This document shows positions 47,368 through 59,327 of a stretch of DNA of 64,000 bases, piece after piece. The translations under genes were made by a program, and so were the position numbers. The stretch covers positions 525,200,137 to 525,264,136 of the forward strand of contig NC_081414.1 in NCBI RefSeq assembly GCF_030272615.1, written 5' to 3'. The notes below the pieces were generated by a model. It ran no database searches, was not told where the DNA came from, and saw only the letters and a list, made by a program, of their open reading frames with translations. How positions within the stretch are numbered: position 1 is the first letter of the stretch; the number at the start of each line of letters is the position of its first letter. The DNA is from Cryptomeria japonica. Taxonomy: Eukaryota > Streptophyta > Pinopsida > Cupressales > Cupressaceae.

Positions 47368-49498
47368 ATATATTAATTAATATTTAATTTTGGCATTTTT
47401 CTATATTCGTAAGGAAATAATTGTTAAGTTAGGAATGGACTATCTTTATTTGGATTCCTTATATGTTTATGTTTCCTTGATCCGTATAGTGTAATTGGGC
47501 TTGGAAAAGATGAAATTGGAGAGATTATTTTTGAACGAGTATGACAATGATGTTTTAATTGAAGATAAATATCTTATTTAGTTGGTTAATGATTATTTAA
47601 TTATATTCATGTGAATTTGGTAAGAACTCATAATGGCGTATTTATGTATGTTTGATGCTAATGAACCTTAGAGAGTTAGAAAACCAAGAACAACCTATAT
47701 CTAAATGAGGTAGATAACTGCAATCTAACTTAGATCATTTAGAAAACTTGATCAACTCTTAATGTTTAAATCAATATGGGAAAAGATTGTATTTACCAAT
47801 TATTGCCTATGCGAGTTTAATTTTTGTATTCGCTTTTGCTTAAGTAATGGCAAGCCTTGATTTGTTTGATTGGACCCTATAGTATGGATTGATTTGAGGT
47901 ACCTGTTTCTATCCTCGATCTCAAGTTGACTGTTATTTTGTTGTGGTCTTGTATTGGTCATATCCTTTATGTGGGTGTCGAATAATGATTCATGGTTGAC
48001 CATAGTTGGTCAGGTCTCTGGTTAGAGTACCATCAGTAAGTGTACCTCTTTTGGGTCATGTTTGACCAAATGGTTGCTCCCTCCTTTTTGAACTCTATTT
48101 GCTTGACCATGTGTGTTCCTTGGTTTCTGACGTCGCTTGAGTATAGTCTAGTGTCATATGGGAAAGTGGCTTTTGATTGGGGGTCGCGCCCAAAGTGGCT
48201 ACTGGGTAACCCATCGAAAGTGAGTCTAATAAGTGATAACCTAACAATAGATTAGAATGTTAATCTCTAAGTAAGATAATTGTGCCTTGCACATGGGACA
48301 AGTGCTAACACAGACTCGACATGTTGTGAGAAGGCCTGAAATTGCAAACCATCATCCTTGTCTTCATGAAAGGATGTGGGGGTCCACATGAGGCTTGGAT
48401 GGGCTGGAGGTTTAGACTAGGTTTCCAGGGTAACCTAGTGTATGGGGTTGGAACCTATGAAGACCTACCATGGTATCCATACCAGATTGTGTGATGACAC
48501 TTGTCCCCTACATTCGCTAGTGTGTTGTTATATGGTCTTGATAGGAGCACCTTTTGTGGAGTTGTCTTGTTGCTTATGCCCTTGTGAGAACCTGATTTCA
48601 TGCTAGACCTTGGGTTATGATGACTCAGTTTTGTGGATGCTCTAGTGGACCGTTGTATTTGCTTCTATTATGTTCAGATGGATCCTTTCCTATTCTGAGA
48701 TCATTTATGTATTTATTGACTGATGTGGTCGTTTGTATATTGGTTATGTTTCGCCTCGATGGCAAGGTTGTAAATTATGAGAACCTCATGTATTCTTAAC
48801 TTTATTAATTATTAGAGAGGTCTTATAGTTGAGCAGACCCAGAGATGTAGCCCTTTAGGGGTGAACTCTGAGATCATCTTAGTGTTATGTGACGCTTTTG
48901 TTCTTATGTTTCATGTTTGGTTTTAGCATGTATGGATGGCATCTTGATAGAATGTATAAATAGATTAGACGAGATTTATTGTAAATGCATGTATGCAGTC
49001 ATCTTTTAATGCAGTAAATTGGAACATGAAAGAATGTAGCTTAGGATAATGGAATATATTCAGTTGTTGTTAAGGAAATTAAGTATGCATGGAAATATCT
49101 CATTAGTTTATGATAGAAATCAAGTGTGTTGTTAAATTAGATGCATGGCTTATATTTTAATGAAAAGCATGAATGAAAGGAATAGATAAATCTTAATGGA
49201 TGAACCTTATTTTGTGATTTATATTCTCATCTTCTGAAAGAAATTATCCTTGTTTAAGAATTATCTCGTTATAAGATGGTCAGCTTATTGGATTTATTAG
49301 TGTGAGTTAAGTTAAATGTGTAAGTAAGTAATCATGTTGGGAAACTCTGTAGGTGTTAGTTGATGTCTTCCGCTATGTAATCTGAATTTTGATATCTTGT
49401 TGTATCTTAATGTTGTGTTTATCTTTAAAAAAATAATTATTGCACTCTATTCTTGTGTTTTAGCTTTATCCCTTCGGGGTTTCCTGGCGAGGCATTAC
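47368..49498 (+). mobile_element. LTR-like insertion (2.1 kb) within the Element 4 3' LTR
   Basis: ACAGG occurs on both sides (47,363-47,367 and 49,499-49,503) and once at the uninterrupted site in the 5' LTR, which identifies an insertion. Its second half is related to the second half of Element 4's own LTR (for example GTGATAACCTAA and the end CCTGGCGAGGCATTAC). It therefore looks like a solo LTR of a related family. The start ATATATTAATT lacks the expected TG, so it may be truncated. No coding region is present. Confidence 0.6.
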
Positions 49499-49800
49499 AC
49501 AGGTAGTGCCTGCAGTCGTCCAACAACAGCACTACCCACGGGTAGGGCTTTGCCCACTGCCAGGATTATATGCCCTTCGCAGTGCATTTTAATGTGCCGT
49601 TACTTTTTTATAATGCAATGAAATTTAAAGGTTAGTTTTAATGTTAGTTTATAAGCTAATATTTATATGTTAGTTTTGTTTTTAATTTATTAGATTTCCT
49701 TATAAATAATTATTTATATATATCTATATACATGTATGTATATAAATATTTATTTATATATATAGGTTTATTTTATTGTAAATCAAGGCTTTGGATTGTT

Positions 49801-50590
49801 TTGATTAATATGAAAAACGGGTTTTAAGGACCCGAAACCTTTAACATAGGATAATAAGATGGTTTAGCATAGAGCATCCATACTAGCATAGAATTAGCTT
49901 ACAAAAGATTGGCAAAAAGGCTAGTAAACCAAACGGACAGTAAAAGAAAGGAACAACAAAGTGAAATAACCAGAGAAAAGACCTAAAAAACAAACAACAA
50001 CTATAAAGACTTAAGAAGATCAGTGCCATATTGACCAGTTGGTCATAGTTTGTCGAAACAACTTTGAGTTCTTCCATTTCCTTGTTTGGCTTCTTCTCCT
50101 TCTTTTTGCCTCTGGTCCTCATTCTAGGTCCTTCCACCTCTCCCATACCTTCAGTGTTAGGTTCCAACTCTAGGGAATCCTTCTCATTCTCCATTTTGCT
50201 GATGAGAATTTTGGTATTGTCGGCCAAGACCTTTAAAATGTTGTAGCTTTGTTCAGTAATGCTTTTGAGGCATTTTTCAATTTTGTTGGATTTGTTGTCA
50301 ATTTCTACCATTCTTTGGTCCATAGCATTATCATTGGTTTTTATCTCTGCCAGGGCCTTCTCAATTTGCTCAAACCTAGGGTTGAAGGAATCTCTAATTT
50401 CTTCAGCTCTGGCAATAGTTTTACTCAAATCCTCAACATAATCCACCATAGATTTGCCTTCCCCAATACTGATTGTCTCTAGAATTTGGACCCTGTGGGT
50501 CAGCTTCTTATTATCCTCCATAGCTTTCTTGTGACTATTGATTAACAATTCGAGGGTGTCCACAAACCCTTTCAAACCCTCAGTGGGAGA
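49801..50590 (-). mobile_element. LINE-type insertion with 17-bp target duplication
   Basis: CAAGGCTTTGGATTGTT stands at 49,784-49,800 and 50,591-50,607 but once in the 5' LTR, so 790 bp were inserted here. The length of the duplication, and the 3' end on the - strand (a CGGGT/ACCCG stem-loop followed by TTTTTCATATTAATCAA), fit target-primed reverse transcription by a LINE. The insert is 5'-truncated and carries one open frame. Confidence 0.85.
49883..50590 (-). CDS. Coiled-coil ORF in the LINE-type insertion
   Basis: An open frame of about 235 codons enters from the truncated 5' end (no ATG at the edge; the first codons read SPTEGLKGFVDTLELL) and ends at 49,883-49,885. Residues 1-150 are rich in Lys, Glu, Ile and Leu with heptad spacing (AMEDNKKLTHRVQILETI), so a long coiled coil. 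A Lys/Arg-rich segment TRGKKKEKKPNKEMEELK follows near 160, and the C-terminal 45 residues are very hydrophobic and probably just read-through of the 3' UTR. The frame has no internal stop, unlike its surroundings, which points to a recent insertion. It could be a LINE ORF1-like protein, or a cellular or element mRNA moved by a LINE. No reverse transcriptase is present. Confidence 0.55.
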   Translation of the reverse strand, partial: SPTEGLKGFVDTLELLINSHKKAMEDNKKLTHRVQILETISIGEGKSMVDYVEDLSKTIARAEEIRDSFNPRFEQIEKALAEIKTNDNAMDQRMVEIDNKSNKIEKCLKSITEQSYNILKVLADNTKILISKMENEKDSLELEPNTEGMGEVEGPRMRTRGKKKEKKPNKEMEELKVVSTNYDQLVNMALIFLSLYSCCLFFRSFLWLFHFVVPFFYCPFGLLAFLPIFCKLILC

Positions 50591-52254
50591 CAAGGCTTTG
50601 GATTGTTAAATCGAATTGATAAATTTAGATTTAATGTGGAAATATATAATATGTTTTAATTTAATTCATATTTTTATTTGGTTAAATATTTAATATGGAT
50701 TTTATTACTTTGTTGGAATTTTGAATTGAAAATCATATAGAATTGAATGAGGTTTTGAATAATGCATTGAATGAAGGGTGTTTTTATTTAATTTTCAATC
50801 AATGAATTTGCATGTGTTATGATGCTGATTTTCTCAAAGATTGTCTGAGTGCAGACTTAGTGAATTAGCTTTCCTCAAGCAAAGAGTATTATTGGTGGTT
50901 ATTTCTAGTCTTTGATTCATTCATTTGGTTGTGGTGTATTTGGTATCTTTTGACCAAGTGATGTATGATGACCTCGTTGACCATGTAGTGTTTTTCCTTA
51001 TGGTTAGCCAAGAGTTAGTATGTCCTTGTTTTGGCCACTTGTATTTGGATAGTGGTGTTATGGTTATTTGCTTCACCATAGGGTCCTTGTAGAGTGACCA
51101 TGTTTGTTTAGTGTCCTTTGAGAGAGTGGCTTTCGAGTGGGGGTCCCGCCCAAAGTGGATGGCAGGATAACCCCTCAAAAGTCAGATAATAAGTGATAAC
51201 ATAATAATTGATTAGGGGAATGGGTTGTTTATAACATTATATAAGATATTGTACCTCATGCATGGTTGAGTACTTGCATAGGCTCAAGATGTAGTGGGAA
51301 GGCCTAGAATGGCAAACCGACCACCTTGTCTTCACGAAAGTTTGGTAGGGTCCGCATGAGACTTAGATGGAGTCAGAGGTTCAAGAAAGGTTACCAGGAT
51401 AACCCAGGATGGGGGCCAGGAACTATGGAGGCCTACCTATGGTAACCATCATAAGCTATGTGATGACACTCTCTCTTTAGGGTCACTAGTGTATTGCATT
51501 GTCGAGTCACTTGAGTATTGTGATGTTGAGTCACCTGGAATATTGTGGAGTCATATTGTATTGTCATGGAGTCGTATTATTCTGTCGACCATGTCATGTT
51601 TTTGCTTGCTTGAGGGTCCACTACTATCTCCTAGCACGGTGGGGTGATTCCAGTTTGGGATCACATGGTTAGGTGGTAGTGCCACTTCCCATCAGATGTT
51701 CTTGTTTGTACCTTCTTGCGAGGATTGGCTTTGCAGGTGTTTTTGTGGTTCGTGACCCATGCTCTATCTCATGTTGGAGTTTATTGTTCTTTGGAGACCT
51801 ATGTGGTCAATTGTATCAATGAATTTATGTAACCTTGTAATTTGGTAAAGTTGTAATCTTTATATTTATTATTGGAAGCCATGTATTTTTATGGTCAATG
51901 TAATCCTAGTTTTGGATGTTATTTATCAGCTTTCTCTATGATTTGTGTAAATGCTTTATTTAAGAGAAATTTGTATTGTATCCTTTCAATCTTTCAATGG
52001 TGTAATCTGTTATTGTAAATGGTTTATTATGTTCAATGAATGATGGATAATTGGATTAATTGTAATTGTGGAATTTAACTTTTGGTTTAATTCTTCGTTG
52101 GTAACCCTTTAGGAATTCTAGTGTTAGTCTTCCGCTTGTGTTATTATTGTGCAATGTAGTAATTTAATGCACTTAATGTTATTTATACTTTTAAATTTTT
52201 TTATTTCACCCTTAGTTGTTGGTTTTCCTTTGGGGTTCCTAGTAGGGCATTACA

Positions 52255-52558
52255 ATAAGTCCATAGTGAAAATAAAGAAGTGTTATGACTAGTTCAGGGT
52301 AGGGCCTCACACCATCCCCCTAGGCATGAACTTCCTCCTGGAGTTCATAAAAAAGATGGGGATATTGAGATCTCATCTGCATTGCATCCTCCCATGATGT
52401 TGTAACCTCATCATAACAATCCCACTAGAGTCTAACCTGGTCCAGCTCTCGGCCTCGAAGAGATAGTGTTCGACGAGCCAAAATGCGAATGGGCTCCAAT
52501 GCCAGCTGCCTGTCTCACTCCACTTGTAAGACATCCCAATCTAGAATATGAGACTCAT
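52255..52558 (-). pseudogene. Element 5 remnant: chromodomain region, polypurine tract and LTR start
   Basis: Reading the - strand from 52,558: LDWDVLQVE, LALEPIRILARRTLSLRGRE, then VTTSWEDAMQMRSQYPHLFY, the same integrase-tail and chromodomain blocks as Element 4 but in the opposite orientation and different in sequence. A tract CTAGGGGGATGG at 52,312-52,323 precedes TGTGAGGCCCTACC at 52,311, the start of the 3' LTR. Stops are present. Element 4 interrupts the LTR at 52,254 and Element 6 cuts the pol at 52,558, so both are younger than Element 5. Confidence 0.75.
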
Positions 52559-53525
52559 TGTAATACCCTAAAAATGATCATGTAAACCATGGGCCCTAAT
52601 CTGGACTACATCACCAAGGTCCTAACCAAAGACAAATTAAATCAATCAAGAGCACCTAATTAATTAATTCTCAATCATCAATGTCACATGGCAAATAAAT
52701 CATTCTATATTAATTAAATAATATTTTTATTAATTAATCATTCCAAGTAAATCATTTTAATAAATTATCCTATTTATTTAATTAAATATGCTAGCATATT
52801 TAATAAATAAATCAATTTACTATTAAATCATTAAAAAGGGAATTAATTTGAAAAAGAATTAAAATTGAGAAAATAAATCAAAATGAAATTAAATTGAAAA
52901 ATCTCAGAAAAGAAAATAAATGAATTAAATATCAAAATTGAATAAAATATGAAATAAACCAGTTTTTCTGATTTTATCTTAAATTTAGTTCAATTTCCTT
53001 TAAAGCTGAGAAAAACAGTTAATCACATCAATTCACTTGGATTGTGCTTCCTCTTGGAGAATCTCGACCATTCATCATTGATCGATCTTAACCGTTGGTT
53101 TCTCTATGGATTTTCTATAAATCCAGGCCTTCATCTCTCATAAAAAGAACCCCGAAGATTATTGTTATTATGTTGTTTTTGCTCTAGGTCTGTTGAGAAT
53201 ATTGTATTAGCTTAATCATATTGCTTGAGTCATGTTAGTTTGATTAAAATCATGTTAGCTTAACATTGCATATCTTGCATCCATTTAGCTCAATTTCATA
53301 CTCATATAGATTAAATCCTTCATTTAGGTGTCATCTAGTCACTGGTGTTGCATAAATAAATCTAAGAGCAACACTAAAACACACATCTACTAGAAGGCAA
53401 TAGGTTTCTTTATAATGGTTTCCTTATTTATTGATTATTGATTTACTAACCACGCATCTAATGACTTAATTGAAGTGTTGTGTATCCAGATACAGATACA
53501 GATACAAATCCACTTTTCACACACA
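52559..53525 (+). repeat. Element 6 5' LTR
   Basis: It starts TGTAATACCCTAAAAATG directly at the break in Element 5's pol and ends in CACACACA just before the primer-binding site. The first 450 bp are AT-rich with many TTAATTAA words. No second copy is in the window, so the boundaries rest on these signals. Confidence 0.65.
53116..53122 (+). promoter_or_regulatory. Candidate TATA box, Element 6 LTR
   Basis: TATAAAT lies about 560 bp into the LTR, with CCAGGCCTTCATCTC following, a usual place for a plant LTR promoter. Confidence 0.5.
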
Positions 53526-53529
53526 TTTT

Positions 53530-53547
53530 TGGTGCCCATCGTGGGGC
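53530..53547 (+). promoter_or_regulatory. Element 6 primer-binding site
   Basis: TGGTGCCCATCGTGGGGC follows the LTR after a short T run. This form resembles the sites reported as tRNA-Arg complements in Tat/Ogre-group elements; the tRNA assignment is from memory of the group, not computed. Confidence 0.65.
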
Positions 53548-55533
53548 TCGAGAATTTAATTTTCAGTCTTGCAAATCTTTTTTATTTTTCAAGTTTTATC
53601 TGTACAACTTCTGCAAAAGGTCACACGAGTTTTTACAGCATACAGGATGAGTTTTGAGATTTGTCATTTGGCTCCGTGGGAATTATCGTACAAGTTTATG
53701 CTTTGTTGTCTTCTTTTGGGGTTTACTCGTTTGGCTCGGTGAGAATACTCATTCTTCTCTGTGAGAATTGTCGTATGAATTTCTGATTTTCTCATTTTAT
53801 AAACAATATACTTTTGGGTTTTTCTTGATTTGGCTTTGGATTTACTGACGCTAACCTTGAATTGTCTTCTGTCTGCCTAAGATTTTTATAGCCTAGCTGA
53901 TTTTCTACAGAACACTTGTCAAATCAAACTCACGCATGTCAAAGAATCGAAAACAATATGACTACTGATGTGTTGGTTTTGCAGGTTGCCTAAGGAGAAT
54001 TGACCAAATATTGTGTATTTGTTAATTCATTTTTAGGAACTTAAATTACTATTTGGTTAATGAACAAATCTGTCTTTTGTGTTTGAAGAAAAATCTAATA
54101 GGTAGGAGAGTATGCTCTTGTCTACACAGACAATCAGAAATTCAAACCCTTGAAGATTTTTCTAAGTTTGAGATTTGTGTACCTTTTAGCGGGCCTGTCA
54201 CAGTGGAAAAAAGTAATCACCCTGTGAGAAATGACCCAAGCGAGTACAGCTAAACCCAAGCATTCCAACTCACTATAATAAATAGGCCTTTTGAGATTAA
54301 AGTCTCAAAGGATGGGATTATTTGAGTTTTCCCTTTTGAGATCTCTCATAGCAGGCATTTTGTATGGCCTCGCAGTCTCAATCACGCTTGCGTGACTATA
54401 GCTTGTTTCGGTACCTTGTTGGGCTATAGGCCTCAATCGCACTTGCGTGACTTCAATGGGTAATTTCAAATGAAAATCCTTACTATGAACTTTAGAATAG
54501 CAGCTACCCGGTTCACCTCCGAAAGGGGGATAATCTTTGTCCAAGAGAGATAGTAACTCTCCCAAGATACTTGTCATTTCGCACCCCCATTATCATTTGG
54601 AGTCGACTAATACGATGTTAAGAATCTATTGCATGAGACTAAGTGACCGTATTCTGATTAGCTATTGGGTGTGTACCTGAGTTTGCAAGCAAAGGTTTTC
54701 TCTCTCAGCCAACTTCCTTAGAATTAGCGTGTTGTGTTTGAAATCACTTTGGATCTTATGTGTTTGTTGTGTTTTTTGTCCAAAGCTGAAAACTAAAACT
54801 CTAAAAAACTGGAAAAACTGAAAAAACACCAAAAAAGAAAAATTCAAATTCAGTGGTCAAAAACTTAGTTTCCTTGTTAAAATTTTGCCTCTAGTCATAA
54901 TTGTTGTACGAGTTACCTACATTGTCATCTGAGTCATCTAAATTGTCGTACAAGTTACCTACATTATCGTCCAAGTCATCTAGTATTTAAACTATCATTT
55001 TGGTGTCTGAAGATTGTCATCTAGGCTTATAAACTATTATATGAGTCACACTGGTATGTGAAAAGTTGTCGTCTGGTAAGCTTTAAATTGTCGTTTGGGT
55101 ATAGGCAGCAACTCGTACAAGTATTTGTCTTTATCATTTGAAAGTTACTAAACTATCATCCAAGTTGTCATATTTTGTAGTACGAGCCTCTGATTCTGTC
55201 AGCCCACAAGTGTATCTTTTTTTTATCCTTTTCAGATCTATCAAACTTGCCTAATCAGTCTACAGTAAGCGTAAATCTGGTCATTTTAATCTTGAGCATA
55301 AACAACCTTGATAGTGTACCTCTACCATTGTGTTGCACGACTTTTTCAATCATCTCCCAACTACTTTAATCAATCAATTATCAAACTTATCGATCGTTTA
55401 TCAATCGCTTATTAAACTTAATCAACGTAGGTTGCTTATATCACGTCTTATACATGATAGATCTTTCCTGAAACTAGACTAGGTCTTAGTCACCTCTCTC
55501 AATCACTATGTTAAACATGTAACTGACTTTAAT
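53548..55533 (+). other. Element 6 long leader with subrepeats
   Basis: About 2 kb of leader with no supported gene. From 54,890 to 55,190 it holds degenerate repeats of TTGTCGTACAAGTTACCTAC and CATCTGAGTCATCTA. The words GTCGTATGAATT and TTTGGCTC(C/G)GTG recur at 53,660-53,790. The frame on the - strand at 54,305-54,577 overlies leader text and is not convincing. Confidence 0.5.
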
Positions 55534-57795
55534 TTGATCTTGGCATCTACATCACATCTAACTCTTGGTCACGTCGGTTGTAAATGCCTGTTCAAACCAG
55601 GAGCTCTTCTAAGAACACGAACAAGAAAAAGGAAGAGACTAACATTACAAACTAATCCATTTTTCCAAGAACAACCAATTTTTGATGAACCTTTTGAACA
55701 ACAAACTTTAGACAAACCTTTGTCTTCAAACAAACCACTTTTGGATCAATCCTTATCTTCCAATATGTCTGAAGGAAGACAAGAAAAAGAGATTGGTAAA
55801 CGTAAATCTCGTGATGACCTTAGCATCCAGGCTAATGACAGTGATTCTTCTTCCAACAATTCTGAAGTTTCTGAACTTGGAGAAGATACAATAATAAAAT
55901 GTCAAAAGGACAAAGACTTCAGAAAGATGATGAAGATTATCATGGCCCAAGAAAAAGAAGAATATTTTCTAGAATTCGCCAAACAAGGAGATAAACTCCC
56001 CCCTGATTACAATGTTGAAAGTCTTATCACTAAAGAAGATGATACTCCACTAGCATGGTGACAAAACAATTACAAGAAATACAAACTGAGATTAAGGAAA
56101 TGAAGGACAAAGACAAATCTCCTATGAAATATTCCTTAGATACGATTTGTCCGTTTCCATTTGACAAGAGTCTTTGCATGCCTTCATTTCCTTCTAGAAC
56201 ATAAATTCCTAAGTTCGATAAATATGACGGTAATTCGGATCCCTAGGACTATGTACAAGAATTTTGTGCTCTATGTATGGATTTCATGCACAAACAAACT
56301 TATCTCATGCACCCCTTTCCAAGAAGTTTAGTAGGACAAGCTATGGAATGGTTTTAAAGCCTTCTTGTAGGAATTAAATCTTTTGAAGAACTAGTTGAAT
56401 TGTTTCTACAACAATACTCCTATAACATTTTCCATCCGGTCACAATGATTGAGCTTTATAATACCAAAAAAAATATAGGAGAACCTTTTCTTACTTTCCT
56501 TCAATGCTGGAGAAAGAGGTTCTCTATATATTCATGACCCGTTCCTGATTCTAAGAAAATGGATGTCTTTGTCAATAATTTGATTCCTCAATTGAAATAT
56601 AATATCCAAATTCAATTATACCCTTCATTCAACAAAATGGAAGACGTGCTTGTGAGGAAAGGAGACATATAACTTTATAAAGAAACACATCAAGGCTCTA
56701 GTTCCAAAGAAAAGAACAAATACTAGAAGTACGGAAAAGATAATAATAGAAATGTTGTTAATGATAGAGTAGTTGATAATGTCAAAACAAAGTCAAAACT
56801 CATAGTATTCAATCTAACTAGTGGAAAACAAGCCCTCAAAGAAGCTAAAAGCACTACAAAAAACCCACCTAAGAAATCAAAAGAGTGGTTTAAAGAGAAA
56901 CCTTGGGTTTCAAAAGCTAAACGTGATTTTACTCCTCTTGGTGAGTCCTATGAGTCAACTTTTAAAACTCTATTGGCAAATGAACTGATCACATTTCCTA
57001 ACAACTCTAAGCCATATGATCCTGAGGTCAAACCTAAATGGTGGAGGGAAAACATATATTGTGAATATCATCGAAACAAGGGTCATACAACAAATAACTG
57101 CATGAAACTCAAACACGAGATTCAAGACCTAATCGATGCTAGCGAAATTGTTGTTGGAAATCTTGCAACCAATGTTGATCACAAGGCTTTCAAAGATCCC
57201 TTACCTTCTTATGAGTAGGGAGATTCCTCAAAATCCAAGAGAGGTGCCAAGGTCAATTACACCTATGCCAACAATGACAATGTGATCAACATGATTGAAT
57301 CTTCTCAATCTCAGTATTGCAACATGCTCATAATTAAAGATAAGAAAAATAAAATGCAAACTACAAATGTCGTAACCCATGCTCAAAAGAAGGTTACTCT
57401 CAAAGGAGCTAGCTCTTCCTCCCTTGATCAAACATCATCAAATCCATTTATAGCATCAAATGTACCAACTTCTTCAAACAAACAACCAGATACGATCACG
57501 ACTAAATCTAAATAGCTGACTTCATCATCTTCTTCTGGTTATAGCATTGTTGAACAATTAAAGTGAACTACTGCTCAAATATCCATTCTTGAACTACTTA
57601 AAATCTCTTTTGCTCATAGAGAGATTCTAGACAAAGATTTGCTCATTACTAATGTCCCTAAAGACTTAGATTTGGGTCGGTTTCAATCTATGGTGGGTCA
57701 CTTGACTTCACCTCACTATGTGTCCTTTTCTAAAGAAGATGACAATTCACTGAATCATCTGCATAACCAGCTATTGCATATTGAAGCTATCATTT
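55534..57795 (+). pseudogene. Element 6 gag and region before the protease
   Basis: The first frame (55,534-56,061) encodes a charged N-terminal part. A one-base loss near 56,058 shifts to the frame starting at 56,055, which continues to about 57,795. That frame shows FPFDKSLCMPSFPS, the gag core (IPKFDKYDGNSDP, HPFPRSLVGQAMEWF, FLQQYSYNIFHPVTMIELYN), a zinc finger CEYHRNKGHTTNNC near 57,060, and the Tat-type block SIVEQLK, ISILELLKISFAHREILDKD and NVPKDLDLGRFQSMVGHLTS. At least nine nonsense codons break it. Gag would form the particle. Confidence 0.85.
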
Positions 57796-57943
57796 ACTAA
57801 TATAGCTAGGATTTTTTGATAATGACATTGATCCAACAAAGAAAATAACAATAAAATCTTATGATGAAGAATAAAGAACCTCTAAGGGTCTAGTACTATT
57901 ACCTATTAGGTTGGGACCTATAGAATGAGATGTTATTTGTCAG
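57796..57943 (+). pseudogene. Element 6 protease remnant, interrupted by Element 7
   Basis: After a gap the frame resumes with IDPTKKITIKSYDEE, then RTSKGLVLLPIRLGPIE, then DVICQ, the middle of a gypsy protease. The active-site segment that should lie just upstream is deleted. The codons of the final Val-Ile-Cys-Gln end in GTCAG, which is the Element 7 target site. Confidence 0.72.
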
Positions 57944-59327
57944 TGATGGTATGATGAAAGAATAAGTATCTGATAGATTACTGAGAGGGGGGGTGAATCA
58001 GTAAATAGTAAAACTGATACAAACTTTCCCAATCTCAATCTCAATCACACAAAGTAAACTTATCAATAAAATATCACTATCAAGATGAAAAATCATAAGA
58101 AAACCGGTTGACTAGTACATCAACCTAACAGTAAACATCATTAAACTTGTAAACACCCAAATGCTTTATCATATGTCAACATACTTCATTTCTCAGTGCT
58201 TCTAGTTATCATGCCTTATCAGAAATAGTTAAGTAGTTAATCAACCATAAGATCATAACCACAAAAACATTCACCATATGACACAAGTATTTTTTACATG
58301 GAAACCCAAATAGGTAAAAACCACGGTGAGATGAGACTCACAAGATAATATCTAAACTCTTCTGAAGTTCACCTTGTTAGGAGCCAAGCCTATTAAAGCT
58401 TTACAAAAGTCCTGTTAAGAACTGATCCTGTTAGGAATCACCCGGTTAAGGGATTGACTACAAATGCCTTGTTAGAAGCAATACCCTATAAGGAGTAACC
58501 TTAGTAGAGGATTTGAAAATCCAAGCTAATGGACTACCTTGTTAGAGGATTTAATAAGTAACGAAGCTTGTTAGAGCTTACCCAGTTAGGGGATTTCAAT
58601 TCTGTTTAATTGTTAGAAAACAACAGGAGTTTGTTGATCTATCTGAATATCACTACATTTTCTTGATCAGATCCTTTTATGCTCCTATCTGCCTTTACAC
58701 TAACTACAAACTCATCATCTAGTTTGGCAACCACACACTCAACTAATCTCTGCCAACCACTTCAACTAGACAACTTCATCGATCTTATAAACAAATAAAT
58801 CAGGTCGGTAACACACCAAAAACCTAATTCTCTCATAGATGTTACAAACAAGTCAGTTCAAGTATGACTACTGGATTACATAGCAATCTCTACACATCAA
58901 TCAAGAAAACCTCAACCGCTCCTTGATTACCGCTTCATCGAGCTCACTAACTCATCATGCACTTTGCATTAGATGCAATACATTTGTTGATTCCCTAGAC
59001 AAACAATGTGCCAAAACATTTGAACTTGTCTTCATACAATGACCATACGTGTCACCATCATTACCACTCAACATCATATCATAAACCAACATAACCAATT
59101 CAACAACCTTAATTAGTTAGGGTTTAACAAAAACAACTGGTAGGGTTTACCAGTTACAACAATAGATAAGGTTTACACCATTACATCGGTTACCAATTCT
59201 CCTTACAAATTATCCTTTTGATTACAATAACAATATTACAACAATATCAACAGTATCATTACTAGTTCAATTGACATCAATGACAACATAACATATCATT
59301 AAAGCAATCTTCATGCAAATGCCAACA
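57944..59327 (-). repeat. Element 7 3' LTR
   Basis: 1,384 bp, from TGTTGGCATTTG at 59,327 to ACCATCA at 57,944 on the - strand. It contains the motif GAGAGGGGGGGTGAATCAG at 57,983-58,001 and direct repeats of CCTGTTAG-type words at 58,370-58,600. It is related in plan to the Element 1 LTR. Confidence 0.9.

Larger units (their letters stand above)
34967..52254 (+). mobile_element. Element 4: Ty3/gypsy chromovirus with 4.18-kb LTRs
   Basis: The ATAAG target duplication brackets 34,967-52,254. The 5' LTR (34,967-39,148) is followed by an initiator-Met primer-binding site, then gag, protease, reverse transcriptase, RNase H, integrase and chromodomain in chromovirus order, then a polypurine tract at 44,018-44,028. 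The 3' LTR region (44,029-52,254) has been rearranged and has taken insertions. All genes carry many stops and some frameshifts. The chromodomain and gene order point to the Tekay/Del-like chromoviruses; that subtype is inference. Confidence 0.92.
45184..52254 (+). repeat. Element 4 3' LTR, full-length copy with insertions
   Basis: LTR sequence restarts at 45,184 and runs to GGGCATTACA at 52,254, followed by the ATAAG duplication. Removing the 164-bp duplication and the insertions at 47,368-49,498 and 49,801-50,590 leaves about 4.0 kb, near the 4.18 kb of the 5' LTR. The difference lies mainly in the palindrome cluster. It has no genes of its own. Confidence 0.85.
52559..57943 (+). mobile_element. 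Element 6: Tat-type Ty3/gypsy, 5' part
   Basis: The 5' LTR (52,559-53,525), a primer-binding site and 2-kb leader, gag, and the start of protease are present before the Element 7 insertion at 57,944. The rest, with the 3' LTR, lies beyond the window. A CTCAT word precedes the LTR and may be its target duplication. Gag and the region before the protease match the Tat group of plant gypsy elements by pattern. Confidence 0.82.

Noticed and set aside
54305-54577. - strand 90-codon frame in the Element 6 leader
   Set aside because: It overlies untranslated leader on the opposite strand, with no motif or repeatable start.
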